This document shows, one piece after another, positions 1-7,423 of a stretch of 12,202 nucleotides of DNA; positions within the stretch are counted from its first letter, which is position 1, and every line of letters begins with the position of its first letter. The notes below the pieces were generated by a model. That model was not told the origin of the DNA. It saw only the letters and a list, made by a program, of their open reading frames with translations, and ran no database searches. A program made the position numbers and the translations under genes. Source of the stretch: Gammaproteobacteria bacterium (GTDB lineage Bacteria > Pseudomonadota > Gammaproteobacteria > Thiohalorhabdales > Thiohalorhabdaceae); contig JAHEOG010000183.1 in assembly GCA_018609925.1 (NCBI GenBank), forward strand, positions 1 to 12,202, given 5' to 3'.

Positions 1-1
1 C

Positions 2-82
2 TCGGAGCTGGACGGGGATGGACCCACCTACACCGTGGTGGGGGAGTGGCCCCTCGCGGAGCCTAGTCAGCCGGAGACCTAG
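2..82 (+). CDS. C-terminal end of an unidentified protein (partial)
   Basis: An open frame enters from the left edge and ends at TAG 80-82, encoding 26 residues that include GDGPTYTVVGEWPL. Nearly every codon ends in G or C, matching the coding bias of the neighbouring real genes, and the frame stops 20 bp before the next gene's start. This suggests the tail of a gene co-directional with, and possibly co-transcribed with, the ABC-class ATPase. I do not recognise the family from so short a tail, and no function is assigned. It could be chance, since GC-rich DNA stays open easily. Confidence 0.45.
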   Translation, partial: SELDGDGPTYTVVGEWPLAEPSQPET

Positions 83-102
83 CCGAGACCCGAGGAGTTG
101 CC

Positions 103-1764
103 ATGGCCGATCGCAAGGACCTCGAGCAGACCCTCGGCCGCATCGACGGCAAGGGCTACAAGGCCTACAAGGACATCGCGGGCCGCTACGATTTCGAGCG
201 CTTCCGCCTCCACATCGACCACGTGCAGGCGGACCCCTTCGCCGCGGCCTCCCGGGCCCGGGTTGTGGTGCCCTGGTCGGTTGCGGAGTTCCCTGAGGCC
301 GTTCACGCCTCCCGTCCCCGCTCGCGGGCGGCGCGCGACTTCCTGGCGCGGGTCTTCCGCCATCGAGCCCGGGGCGAGGACGATGTCGGCATCGACGCCG
401 GCCGCCAGACGGTCCTTGACCGCACCGCCTGCCTGTTCACCGGCGAGGGCGTGGAGCTGCGCTTCACCGTTCACCTGCCCGCGGCGGGGCGCAAGATCCT
501 CGGTCACCGGGCGCGGGAGCTGCTCTGCGACCGGCTGCCCCAGATCGTCCGCGACAGTGCCGAGGGTCCCCGCCTGGACCAGGCCGCCCTGGAGGCCCAT
601 TGCGCCGCGGTGGAGGACCAGGTGGCCCTGCGCGATGCCCTCGCCGAGCGGGGGCTGGTGGCCTTCGTGGGCGAGGGCGCCGTTCTGCCCCGGCGCTCCG
701 GGGTGGACGACCGGCCCTTGGGCGAGGCCGTGCCCTTCCGGACCCCCGGGTCCCTGTCCGTCACCGTCAACACCCCCAACGCCGGGCCCGTGTCCGGCCT
801 AGGCGTGCCCCGGGGCATCACCCTGATCGTTGGCGGCGGCTTCCACGGCAAGTCCACCCTGCTGAATGCCCTGGAGACCGGGGTCTACGACCACGTCCCG
901 GGGGACGGCCGCGAGCAGGTGGTGGCCGACGAGACGGCGGTCAAGATACGGGCCGAGGACGGCCGGGCGGTGAGCGCGGTGGACCTGTCCCCGTTCATCA
1001 ACAACCTGCCTTTCGGCAAGTCCACCACCGAGTTCTCCACCGACCTCGCCTCGGGCTCCACCTCCCAGGCGGCCTCGCTCCAGGAGGCCCTGGAGGCGGG
1101 CGCCGGCTGCCTGCTGGTGGACGAGGACACCTCGGCCACCAACTTCATGATCCGGGACGAGCGCATGCAGGCCCTGGTGGCCAAGGAGAGCGAGCCCATC
1201 ACCCCCTTCGTGGACCGCATCCGCCAGCTCCGCGAGCTGCTGGGCGTTTCCACGCTGCTGGTCATGGGCGGCTCCGGGGACTACTTCGACTGCGCCGACA
1301 CGGTGATCCAGATGCAGGAGTACGCCCCCCGGGACGTCACCGAGCGGGCGCGGGAGATCGCCGCCACCCACGTCACGGGCCGCCGCGAGGAGCATGACAG
1401 CGACCTCGCCGCTCCCGCCGTGCGTGCCCTCGTCACCGGCTCAGTGGATCCCACCGTCAAGAAGGGCAAGCGCAAGATCCAGGCCAAGGGGGAGGACCAC
1501 CTGGTCTTCGGGCGGCAGGACGTGGACCTGCGCGCTGTTGAGCAAGTGGCGGATCCCTCCCAGGTACGCGCGATCGGGGCGCTGCTGGCGAAGATGGGGG
1601 AGGCGGGGGGCTCCCTGGCCGATCCCCCGGCATGGCTCCGGGAGCGCCTGGGCGGGGCCGAGTGGCACGCCCTGTTCGATAAGCCTGACGGCGACCTGGC
1701 CCGACCCCGGGTGTTCGAGGCCATGGCGGCGCTTAACCGGCTGCGGGGTGTCCGGCTGGGGTGA
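103..1764 (+). CDS. Predicted ATPase of the ABC class (COG3044-like)
   Basis: This 553-residue cytosolic protein resembles the 'predicted ATPase of the ABC class' family, whose biological role is not established. A glycine-rich P-loop (GGGFHGKSTLL) lies near residues 243-253. A Ser/Gly-rich stretch (ASGSTSQAASLQEAL) near 315-330 sits where an ABC signature would be. A Walker B-like strand, CLLVDEDTSATNF, spans about 335-347. The N-terminus (GRIDGKGYKAYKDIAGRYDF) matches the conserved opening I recall for this family, which supports the ATG at 103. GAGGAG lies about 6 nt upstream of that ATG. Length is near the family norm of roughly 550-570. There is no transmembrane segment, so it is not a transporter by itself. 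It starts 20 bp after an upstream partial frame and is followed by a repeat hairpin that could end its transcript. Family confidence is high; function is unknown. Confidence 0.88.
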   Translation: MADRKDLEQTLGRIDGKGYKAYKDIAGRYDFERFRLHIDHVQADPFAAASRARVVVPWSVAEFPEAVHASRPRSRAARDFLARVFRHRARGEDDVGIDAGRQTVLDRTACLFTGEGVELRFTVHLPAAGRKILGHRARELLCDRLPQIVRDSAEGPRLDQAALEAHCAAVEDQVALRDALAERGLVAFVGEGAVLPRRSGVDDRPLGEAVPFRTPGSLSVTVNTPNAGPVSGLGVPRGITLIVGGGFHGKSTLLNALETGVYDHVPGDGREQVVADETAVKIRAEDGRAVSAVDLSPFINNLPFGKSTTEFSTDLASGSTSQAASLQEALEAGAGCLLVDEDTSATNFMIRDERMQALVAKESEPITPFVDRIRQLRELLGVSTLLVMGGSGDYFDCADTVIQMQEYAPRDVTERAREIAATHVTGRREEHDSDLAAPAVRALVTGSVDPTVKKGKRKIQAKGEDHLVFGRQDVDLRAVEQVADPSQVRAIGALLAKMGEAGGSLADPPAWLRERLGGAEWHALFDKPDGDLARPRVFEAMAALNRLRGVRLG

Positions 1765-1806
1765 AGGCGGCCTGCGGAGCCTCGCCCGTACGCCCGTTGC
1801 CAGCTC

Positions 1807-1943
1807 CGTCATCCCGGAAAGGCCCGGGCCCATAGCGGGGCCCGGGCCTTATCCGGGACCTCTCCAAGGCGCCCCAACCGCCACGGGGCAGGAGATCCCG
1901 GACTCCCCCCAGGAGCAAAGTCGGGGCACGGTACGGGATGACG
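1807..1943. repeat. Hairpin repeat, copy 1, with short terminal inverted repeats
   Basis: The 137-bp segment begins CGTCATCCCG (1807-1816) and ends with its exact reverse complement, CGGGATGACG (1934-1943). Inside, GGCCCGGGCCC (1821-1831) and GGGCCCGGGCC (1838-1848) form a perfect 11-bp stem with a 6-nt loop, followed by TTAT. A second copy of the left part occurs at 7243. Size, terminal inverted repeats, an internal palindrome and an intergenic position fit a REP-like or MITE-like non-coding element. It fills the gap between two convergent genes, so the hairpin may also act as a bidirectional terminator, although it lacks a long U-tract. Family name unknown. Confidence 0.7.
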
Positions 1944-1953
1944 CAGGAACCGG

Positions 1954-2889
1954 TCAGCCCGCCTTGGATCCCGGCGGGCAAGAGCCTTCCAGGGACATGG
2001 GATGGAGCGGCTTGCGCTTGGGCTCGGGCTGGAGGGTGGCGTGCTCGATCCCGAAATCCCAGCGCAGGATGTCGTGCAGGCGGTCCAGCAGGACCTCCCA
2101 GTCCCGGATGTCCTCCACCACCACGTGGGCTGACAGGGCCGTCATGCCCGAGTCCGGGACCCAGATGTGGAGGTCGTGGACCGACAGCACCCCGGGCTCG
2201 GCCGCGAGGCGCTCGCCCACCTCCGGCAGGTCCAGGTGCTGCGGCACCCCCTCCAGGAGGACGTGGATCCCGTCGCGTAGCAGGTTGACGCTGGCGTAGA
2301 GGATCAGGGCGCAGATCACCAGGGACAGCAGCGGGTCCACGGGGGTCCAGCCGGTAAGCAGGATCACCGCGCCCGAGGCCAAAGCCGCCACCGAGCCCAG
2401 CAGGTCGCCCATGACGTGCAGCAGGGCGCCACGGATGTTGAGGCCCTCGCCGCCGCGCAGGATCCACGCCGCCGCCACGTTCACCAGCAGTCCCAGCCCC
2501 GCCACCACCAGGACCATGGCGCCGTGAACCGGCTGCGGCTCCAGCAGCCGGTCCACCGCCGCCCAGGCGATGCCGGCCACCAGGGCCAGCATCACCAGGC
2601 CGTTGACGAAGGCGGCCAGGACCTCCACCCGGCCCAGCCCGAAGGAGTGGCGCTCGGTGGGCGGCCGCCGGGCCACGCGGTTGGCCAGGGCGGCCATGCC
2701 TAAGGCGGTGGCGTCGGTGAGCATGTGCCCGGCGTCGCCGATGAGGGCCAGGGAGCCGGCCAGCCAGCCGCCCACGGCCTCCACCCCGGCGAAGCCCAGG
2801 GTCAAAAGCAGGGCCAGGCTCAGGCGGCGGGCGTTGCCTGCGCCCGCTCCGTGGTCATGGCCGCTCGCGTGGGAGTGGCTGTCCGCCAA
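1954..2889 (-). CDS. Cation diffusion facilitator (ZitB/CzcD-like Zn2+/H+ antiporter)
   Basis: This 311-residue inner-membrane protein should export Zn2+ or similar divalent cations in exchange for protons. It has a short His-rich N-terminus (H5, H7, H11, H13), about six hydrophobic helices over residues 23-200, and a soluble C-terminal domain with HDLHIWVPDSG, typical of the CDF cytoplasmic domain. The transport-site pair HxxxD occurs twice, at H55/D59 in helix 2 and H158/D162 in helix 5, the arrangement associated with zinc-type CDFs. The start is TTG 2889, chosen because GGAGG (2896-2900 on the + strand as CCTCC) lies 6 nt upstream and the protein begins with the expected His-rich tail. 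It is transcribed divergently from hyuA and convergently with the ABC-class ATPase. No metal-regulator gene or recognisable operator is visible beside it. Ion specificity is inferred. Confidence 0.93.
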   Translation of the reverse strand: MADSHSHASGHDHGAGAGNARRLSLALLLTLGFAGVEAVGGWLAGSLALIGDAGHMLTDATALGMAALANRVARRPPTERHSFGLGRVEVLAAFVNGLVMLALVAGIAWAAVDRLLEPQPVHGAMVLVVAGLGLLVNVAAAWILRGGEGLNIRGALLHVMGDLLGSVAALASGAVILLTGWTPVDPLLSLVICALILYASVNLLRDGIHVLLEGVPQHLDLPEVGERLAAEPGVLSVHDLHIWVPDSGMTALSAHVVVEDIRDWEVLLDRLHDILRWDFGIEHATLQPEPKRKPLHPMSLEGSCPPGSKAG

Positions 2890-2904
2890 GGGGGACCTCC
2901 GGTG

Positions 2905-2951
2905 GGGGATCCGGACGCCGGGCGGGGTCGCCCGGGCCGACCCGGATCCCC
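2905..2951. repeat. Nested inverted repeat in the CDF-hyuA divergent region
   Basis: GGGGATCCGG (2905-2914) and CCGGATCCCC (2942-2951) are perfect 10-bp inverted arms. Between them CCGGGCG (2918-2924) and CGCCCGG (2929-2935) form a second 7-bp stem around GGGT. The structure lies just upstream of the CDF ribosome binding site and about 110 bp before hyuA. It could be a leader hairpin of either transcript or an operator. No regulator is identified, and GC-rich DNA makes shorter dyads common, but two nested perfect stems are less expected. Confidence 0.5.
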
Positions 2952-3011
2952 GTCATTTTCCGGTCCCGGCGCGACGGGCGTCAATTGAGCTCGGCGCTCG
3001 TGGCCCCTGGA

Positions 3012-3037
3012 CCCGGCCAGCCCCTTGTCCGGCCGGG
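3012..3037 (+). promoter_or_regulatory. Leader hairpin upstream of hyuA
   Basis: CCCGGCC (3012-3018) pairs with GGCCGGG (3031-3037) across a 12-nt loop. The 3' arm ends about 9 nt before the GGGAGGAT ribosome binding site (about 3046-3053), so folding might affect hyuA translation. No clear -35/-10 promoter could be picked out by eye in 2890-3061. Confidence 0.3.
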
Positions 3038-3061
3038 CGCGGGGCGGGAGGATAGGAGCCC

Positions 3062-5062
3062 ATGGCTTGGCGCATCGGAGTGGACATTGGCGGGACCTTC
3101 ACCGACGCGGTGGCGGTGGAGCCCCAAACGCACCGCCGGGCGGACCGCAAGGTCCTGACCACCCCCGAGGACCCGGTCGAGGGGGTCCTCGCCGGTATCC
3201 GGGGGCTGCGCGAGGACGGGGTGGACCTCGCCGCGGCCGAGGCCGTGGTCCATGCCACCACCCTGATCACCAACGCCCTCATCGAGCGCAAGGGCGCCAG
3301 CACGGCGCTCATCACAACCGCCGGCTTCGCCGACGTCCCCGACATCGGCGATGAGGGCCGCTACGACCTCTACGACCTGGCCCTGCGCAAGCCCGAGCCG
3401 CTGGTGCCCCGCGCGCGCCGCCACCAGCTGGAGGCCCGCCTGAAGGCGGACGGCACCGAGGCGGCGCCGGTGGACCCGGAGGCGATCCGCGCCCTCGACC
3501 TTTCCGGGGTGGAGTCGGTGGCGGTGTGCCTACTGCACGCCTACGCCGGCGGAGCCCAGGAGCGGGCGGTGCGCGACGCCCTGCCCGAGGGCGTGGACGT
3601 CTCCCTGTCCTCGGAGGTGGCCCCGGAGATCCGCGAGCACCCGCGGATGACCACGGCCATGGCCAACGCCTACGTCCTGCCCATCGCCCGGCGCTACCTG
3701 GAGCGGATGCGCGACGCCCTGGCTGGCGAGGGTCTGGAGGCCCCGCTCTATATCGCCCTTTCCCACGAGGGCATCACCAGCCCCGAGGACGCGGCGCGGT
3801 TCCCCATCCGCATCCTGGAGTCGGGCCCGGCGGCGGGGGCCACGGAGGCAGCGCGCTCCATGCCGGGGGAGGACCGGCTGCTGTCCTTCGACATGGGCGG
3901 CACCACGGCCAAGGCCTGCTACGTGGTCGACGGCCGGCCTCTCATCCAGCCCCGGTTCGAGGCGGCCCGGGTCCACCGCCACAAGGCCGGGTCCGGCCTG
4001 CCCCTGCTGGTGCCGGTGGTGGATCTGGTGGAGATCGGCGCCGGCGGCGGCTCCATCGCCCGCCGGGATGCCCTGGGCCTGATCCAGGCCGGACCCGACA
4101 GCGCCGGGGCCGAGCCCGGCCCGGCCTGCTATGGCCGAGGTGGGACCGCGCCCACAGTCACCGACGCCGACCTGGTCCTGGGCCACCTCGACGCCGACGC
4201 CTTCGCCGGCGGCGACATGACCCTGGACCCGGAAGCGGCCCGCACGGCCCTGGCCGGGCTGGGCGGCGATCCGCTGGAGGCGGCGCAGGCGGTGCGCCAA
4301 GCCATCGACGAGGACATGGTGGAGGCCACCCGCATCCACGCCGTTGAGCGGGGGCTGGATCCTGCGGAGTTCGCCATGGTGGCCTTCGGCGGGGCGGGCC
4401 CGGTGCACGCGGCGTCGGTGGCCCGGCGGTTGGGGATCCGAACGGTGCTGCTGCCCGTGGGGGCGGGTGTGGCCTCTGCCCACGGCTGCCTGGCCCAGGC
4501 GCCGGCCTTCGAGCGCACCCGCTCCTGGCCGGGCGGGCTGGCGGAGCTGGACCTCCCCGAGGTGGACGCCCTGCTCGCCGAGCTGGAGGCCGATTGCCGG
4601 GCCCGGCTGGAGCACGCCGGGGCCCAGGGCATCGCCGTCGAGCGCTGGGCGACCCTGCGCTACGCCGGTCAGGGTACCGAGGTCCCCGCCCGGCTGCCCG
4701 AGGGTCCGGTCGACGCCGACGCCCTGCGCGAGCGCTTCGAGGCCGCCTACGCCGAGCTGTTCGGCCGCACCGCCCCCGGCAATCCGGTGGAGGCGGTATC
4801 CTGGCGGGTGCGGGCGACGGGAACCGCCCCCGCCATCGGCTGGCCCAAGGTGGTCCCCGGCGAGGGCGAGCCCTACGCCACGGCGCCCGCCTGGCACGAG
4901 GGCCGATGGCTGGACACGCCCCGCTTCCGCCGCGCCGAGCTGCCGCCCCGGCTGGAAGGCCCCGCCCTGGTGGTGGACGCCGCCTCCACCCTGGTGGTGC
5001 CGCCCGACGGGCGCCTGGAGCTTCTGGGCGACGGCAGCCTGCGCCTCATGCTGGACCTGTAA
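3062..5062 (+). CDS. hyuA: Hydantoinase/oxoprolinase family protein, subunit A (HyuA-like)
   Basis: This 666-residue cytosolic protein is the ATP-binding subunit of the N-methylhydantoinase / 5-oxoprolinase / acetone-carboxylase superfamily. Members open or carboxylate small cyclic amides or ketones using ATP, usually with a B subunit. The ASKHA-type ATPase motifs are clear: GVDIGGTFTDAV at residues 6-17, ATTLITNALIERKG near 65-78, SFDMGGTTAKACY near 276-288, the family signature GPACYGRGGTAPTVTDADL near 353-371, and FGGAGPVHAASVARRLG near 442-458. Length is typical. The ATG at 3062 follows GGGAGGAT at good spacing and gives the canonical N-terminus. Its B subunit is not next to it but starts near 8141, three or more genes downstream. 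The true substrate cannot be told from sequence; the symbol denotes the family only. Confidence 0.93.
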   Translation: MAWRIGVDIGGTFTDAVAVEPQTHRRADRKVLTTPEDPVEGVLAGIRGLREDGVDLAAAEAVVHATTLITNALIERKGASTALITTAGFADVPDIGDEGRYDLYDLALRKPEPLVPRARRHQLEARLKADGTEAAPVDPEAIRALDLSGVESVAVCLLHAYAGGAQERAVRDALPEGVDVSLSSEVAPEIREHPRMTTAMANAYVLPIARRYLERMRDALAGEGLEAPLYIALSHEGITSPEDAARFPIRILESGPAAGATEAARSMPGEDRLLSFDMGGTTAKACYVVDGRPLIQPRFEAARVHRHKAGSGLPLLVPVVDLVEIGAGGGSIARRDALGLIQAGPDSAGAEPGPACYGRGGTAPTVTDADLVLGHLDADAFAGGDMTLDPEAARTALAGLGGDPLEAAQAVRQAIDEDMVEATRIHAVERGLDPAEFAMVAFGGAGPVHAASVARRLGIRTVLLPVGAGVASAHGCLAQAPAFERTRSWPGGLAELDLPEVDALLAELEADCRARLEHAGAQGIAVERWATLRYAGQGTEVPARLPEGPVDADALRERFEAAYAELFGRTAPGNPVEAVSWRVRATGTAPAIGWPKVVPGEGEPYATAPAWHEGRWLDTPRFRRAELPPRLEGPALVVDAASTLVVPPDGRLELLGDGSLRLMLDL

Positions 5063-5069
5063 ACGACAC

Positions 5070-5087
5070 CCCCGGCCGGAGCCGGGG
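5070..5087 (+). promoter_or_regulatory. Small stem-loop between hyuA and ppnN
   Basis: CCCCGGC (5070-5076) and GCCGGGG (5081-5087) form a perfect 7-bp stem with a CGGA tetraloop, 8 nt after the hyuA stop and 17 nt before the ppnN start. No U-tract follows, so a strong intrinsic terminator is unlikely. It may protect or separate the two parts of a shared mRNA. Confidence 0.4.
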
Positions 5088-5104
5088 ACGGAACCTGAGA
5101 CCCA

Positions 5105-6463
5105 ATGAACCGAATCGCCGCAGAGACCGAGCAGACCCTGGAGGTGGACATCCGCCCGGATGTCCTCGGGATCGACGCATTCCACGGAGCCATCGTCGAC
5201 AAGCTCCGGGATCGCATCCTGGAAGCCAACTCCGGCCTCCGGGAGACCGTGGCCGCCCTCATCGACATCCACAAGGTGGACAATGACGACAAGCGCGAGC
5301 TGCGCGAGAAGTTCGCCGACATGGAGCTCGAGCCCAAGGCCACGGAGCACGGCCTGGCCCTGCGCTGCACCGGCCTGCCCGCCGGCTCCCTTCTGAACGG
5401 CGACCTGCCCGAGCGTCAGAAGCGCCAGATCTCCCAGGCTGTCCGCGACTGGATCATGGAGCCGCACTTCCCCGAGGCGGAGACCGAGTCGGCGGCCAAC
5501 TCCCACTTCGTCCGCACCATGGTTGCTCGGACCCCCCTGCTGGAGCAGGCGCCCCGGCCCCGCTGCTTCGTCTGGGGCGGCCACTCGGTCTCCCGGGACG
5601 AGTACGACTTCGCCAAGGAGACCGGCTACTGGGACGCCCTCGCCAACGGCACCGAGTTCATCACCGGGTGCGGTCCCGGTGTCATGAAGGCCCCGTTCAA
5701 GGGCGCGGTTGTGGCCTACGGCAAGCAGGACCTCGACAAGCGCGGCATCCACCGCGACTTCGTCGGCTTCTCCGAGCGCGGGATCATCGCCGCCGAGGCT
5801 CCCAACGGCCTGATCAGCGAGCTGATCATCTTCCCCGACGTGGAGAAGCGAATGGAGGCCTTCATCCGGGCCTCCCATCGCGGACGCATCCATCCGGGCG
5901 GGGCGGGCACGGTGGAGGAGCTGCTCACGCTGCTGGCGGTGAAGTCCCACCCCGCCAACCGGGATCTGGTGTATCCGCTGGACCTGGTCGAGGGCCCGGG
6001 CGGGAAGTATATGGAGCGCATCGCGGACTGGCTCAACGCCTGCTTCGGCGACGCCCTGGACGACCTCTACGACGTCCACGTGGGCAGCGCCTGGGCCTAC
6101 GCCGAGCACGTCCACCGGACCAACGACCATGTGGACTGGACCCGGCTGTGGAACGACGAGCTCTACATCCCGCCCGAGGTCCAGGAGCCCTTTACCGTGA
6201 CCTTCGAGTCCATCGAGGACCTGGACCTCTCCCGCGACCAGGAGCCCTTCGACCTCCTCGTGAACCTGCGTCGGTTCTTCTCGGCTCTGGTCCATCTGTC
6301 CGTTAAGTACCCGGACGAGGTGGACCGCTGGGAGGGGGAGCTCCCGCTGGTCTACGGTGATCACGGTATCCTGGAGGCAACAGACGACCTGATCCGGGAG
6401 TTTGAGGCCCACGGCCGGATGAAGATCCGCGGGGAGTACCGCCGCCCGTTCCGGTTTTCCTAG
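5105..6463 (+). CDS. ppnN: Pyrimidine/purine nucleotide 5'-monophosphate nucleosidase (PpnN/YgdH)
   Basis: This 452-residue cytosolic enzyme should hydrolyse the N-glycosidic bond of nucleoside 5'-monophosphates, giving a free base and ribose 5-phosphate. In E. coli PpnN this activity is stimulated by (p)ppGpp. Length is almost that of E. coli PpnN. The central LOG-type Rossmann domain shows GGHSVSRDEYDFAKETGYWD near residue 158, TGCGPGVMKAPFKGA near 185, IIAAEAPNGLISELIIFPDVEKRMEAF near 228-255, and the catalytic and phosphate-binding HPGGAGTVEELLTLL near 263-277. N- and C-terminal extensions, the latter ending MKIRGEYRRPFRFS, match the PpnN type rather than the shorter cytokinin-forming LOG proteins. 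It starts 42 bp after hyuA with only a weak purine-rich stretch (CTGAGA) before the ATG, and ends 18 bp before the NRDE gene. Co-transcription with both is likely. Confidence 0.94.
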   Translation: MNRIAAETEQTLEVDIRPDVLGIDAFHGAIVDKLRDRILEANSGLRETVAALIDIHKVDNDDKRELREKFADMELEPKATEHGLALRCTGLPAGSLLNGDLPERQKRQISQAVRDWIMEPHFPEAETESAANSHFVRTMVARTPLLEQAPRPRCFVWGGHSVSRDEYDFAKETGYWDALANGTEFITGCGPGVMKAPFKGAVVAYGKQDLDKRGIHRDFVGFSERGIIAAEAPNGLISELIIFPDVEKRMEAFIRASHRGRIHPGGAGTVEELLTLLAVKSHPANRDLVYPLDLVEGPGGKYMERIADWLNACFGDALDDLYDVHVGSAWAYAEHVHRTNDHVDWTRLWNDELYIPPEVQEPFTVTFESIEDLDLSRDQEPFDLLVNLRRFFSALVHLSVKYPDEVDRWEGELPLVYGDHGILEATDDLIREFEAHGRMKIRGEYRRPFRFS

Positions 6464-6481
6464 GGGGGAGGGAGAACGGCC

Positions 6482-7234
6482 ATGTGTACCCTGCTCATCC
6501 TTCGCCGCCCGGACGATGACTGGCCCCTGCTGGTGGGGGCCAACCGCGACGAGGATCCTGGCCGGCCCTGGCGCGGCCCCGACCGGCACTGGCCGGAGCG
6601 CCCCGAGGTGGTGGCGCCCATGGATGAGCTGGCTGGCGGGACCTGGTTCGGGATGAACCGCTACGGCCTGGTGGCGGCAGTGTCCCACCGGGGCGGCACC
6701 GTGGGGCCCGAGGAAGGCCGGCGCAGCCGCGGCGAGCTGGTGCTGGAGGCCCTGGAGCACGCCGAGATGGAGACCGCCGTCGAGGCCCTGGCCGACCTCG
6801 AGCCCGCCTCCTACCGGCCTTTCAACCTCTTCGTCGGCGGGCCCACCACCGCCTTCTGGATTGCCCATACCGGCGACGACATGGGCGTGCTGGTGCGGGA
6901 GGTGCCCCCCGGGCCCCACATCCTGACCACCGGCGACCTGGACGAGCCGGAGGACCCGCGCATCGAGCTCCACCTGCCGCGGCTGCGCCGGCTCGATCCC
7001 CCCGAACCGGAGAGCGGTGACTGGCGGGCCTGGACGGACCTGCTGGGCAGCCGCCTGCACCCCGAGGACGAGCCGGGAACCGCGGTCAACCTGGACCGTG
7101 AGGACTTCGCCACCGTCTGCAGCCAGCTCGCCGCCATTCCCCGCTACCCCGGCCACGGCGTCGAGCCCGTCTTCCTCTTCGCCGCGGGTCCTCCCGACCG
7201 GGCCGAGATGGAGAAGGTGCCCATCCCGGAGTAG
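6482..7234 (+). CDS. NRDE family protein (TANGO2-like)
   Basis: This 250-residue protein belongs to the NRDE/TANGO2 family, named for its conserved N-R-D-E tetrad and Cys at position 2. Both are present: MCTLLIL at the start (C2) and GANRDEDPGRPW at residues 19-30. Further family features include GGTWFGMNRYGLVAAVSHRGG near 52-72 and FNLFVGGPTTAFWI near 114-127. Because C2 becomes N-terminal after Met removal, an Ntn-hydrolase-like role has been suggested, and eukaryotic TANGO2 is linked to lipid/haem metabolism, but the bacterial reaction is not settled. The ATG at 6482 is fixed by C2 and by a very strong purine-rich site (GGGGGGAGGGAG, about 6463-6474). It follows ppnN by 18 bp and is followed by the second hairpin repeat, which may close this transcription unit. 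Confidence 0.9.
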   Translation: MCTLLILRRPDDDWPLLVGANRDEDPGRPWRGPDRHWPERPEVVAPMDELAGGTWFGMNRYGLVAAVSHRGGTVGPEEGRRSRGELVLEALEHAEMETAVEALADLEPASYRPFNLFVGGPTTAFWIAHTGDDMGVLVREVPPGPHILTTGDLDEPEDPRIELHLPRLRRLDPPEPESGDWRAWTDLLGSRLHPEDEPGTAVNLDREDFATVCSQLAAIPRYPGHGVEPVFLFAAGPPDRAEMEKVPIPE

Positions 7235-7242
7235 GGGCCAAC

Positions 7243-7299
7243 CGTCATCCCGGAAAGGTCCCGGACCCCCTTGCCGGGGTCCGGGCCTTATCAGGGACT
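7243..7299. repeat. Hairpin repeat, copy 2 (left part clear, right end uncertain)
   Basis: CGTCATCCCGGAAAGG (7243-7258) is identical to 1807-1822 of copy 1, and CCGGGCCTTATC (7281-7292) is identical to 1842-1853. The hairpin is kept: CCCGGACCCC (7260-7269) pairs with GGGGTCCGGG (7276-7285) around a 6-nt loop. Copy 1 has a G-C pair where this copy has A-T, so both arms changed together. A degenerate right end may be CGGGATACG at 7394-7402, one base short of copy 1's CGGGATGACG; the sequence between does not align convincingly. It lies after the NRDE stop and may work as its terminator. Confidence 0.7.
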
Positions 7300-7423
7300 T
7301 CCGGAGAGAACGTCCTCCGGGGGTTCGCCTCCCTCGGGGTGAGGGGTTATCGCCCCGCCTACCCTTGCCCTTCCCCCCGCGGCCCGCTAGCGTCGGGATA
7401 CGAGTCTCCGGAGGCGATAGGCG
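7300..7423 (+). other. Gap upstream of the MNT-HEPN pair
   Basis: No gene is seen here. The stretch holds the poorly conserved right portion of repeat copy 2 and the ribosome binding site GGAGG (7410-7414), 9 nt before the MNT start. I could not pick a convincing -35/-10 pair, so whether the MNT-HEPN pair has its own promoter remains open. Confidence 0.4.

Noticed and set aside
1807..1943. CRISPR array or attachment site
   Set aside because: There is a single palindromic unit with terminal inverted repeats and no regularly spaced direct repeats; the other copy is 5.4 kb away.
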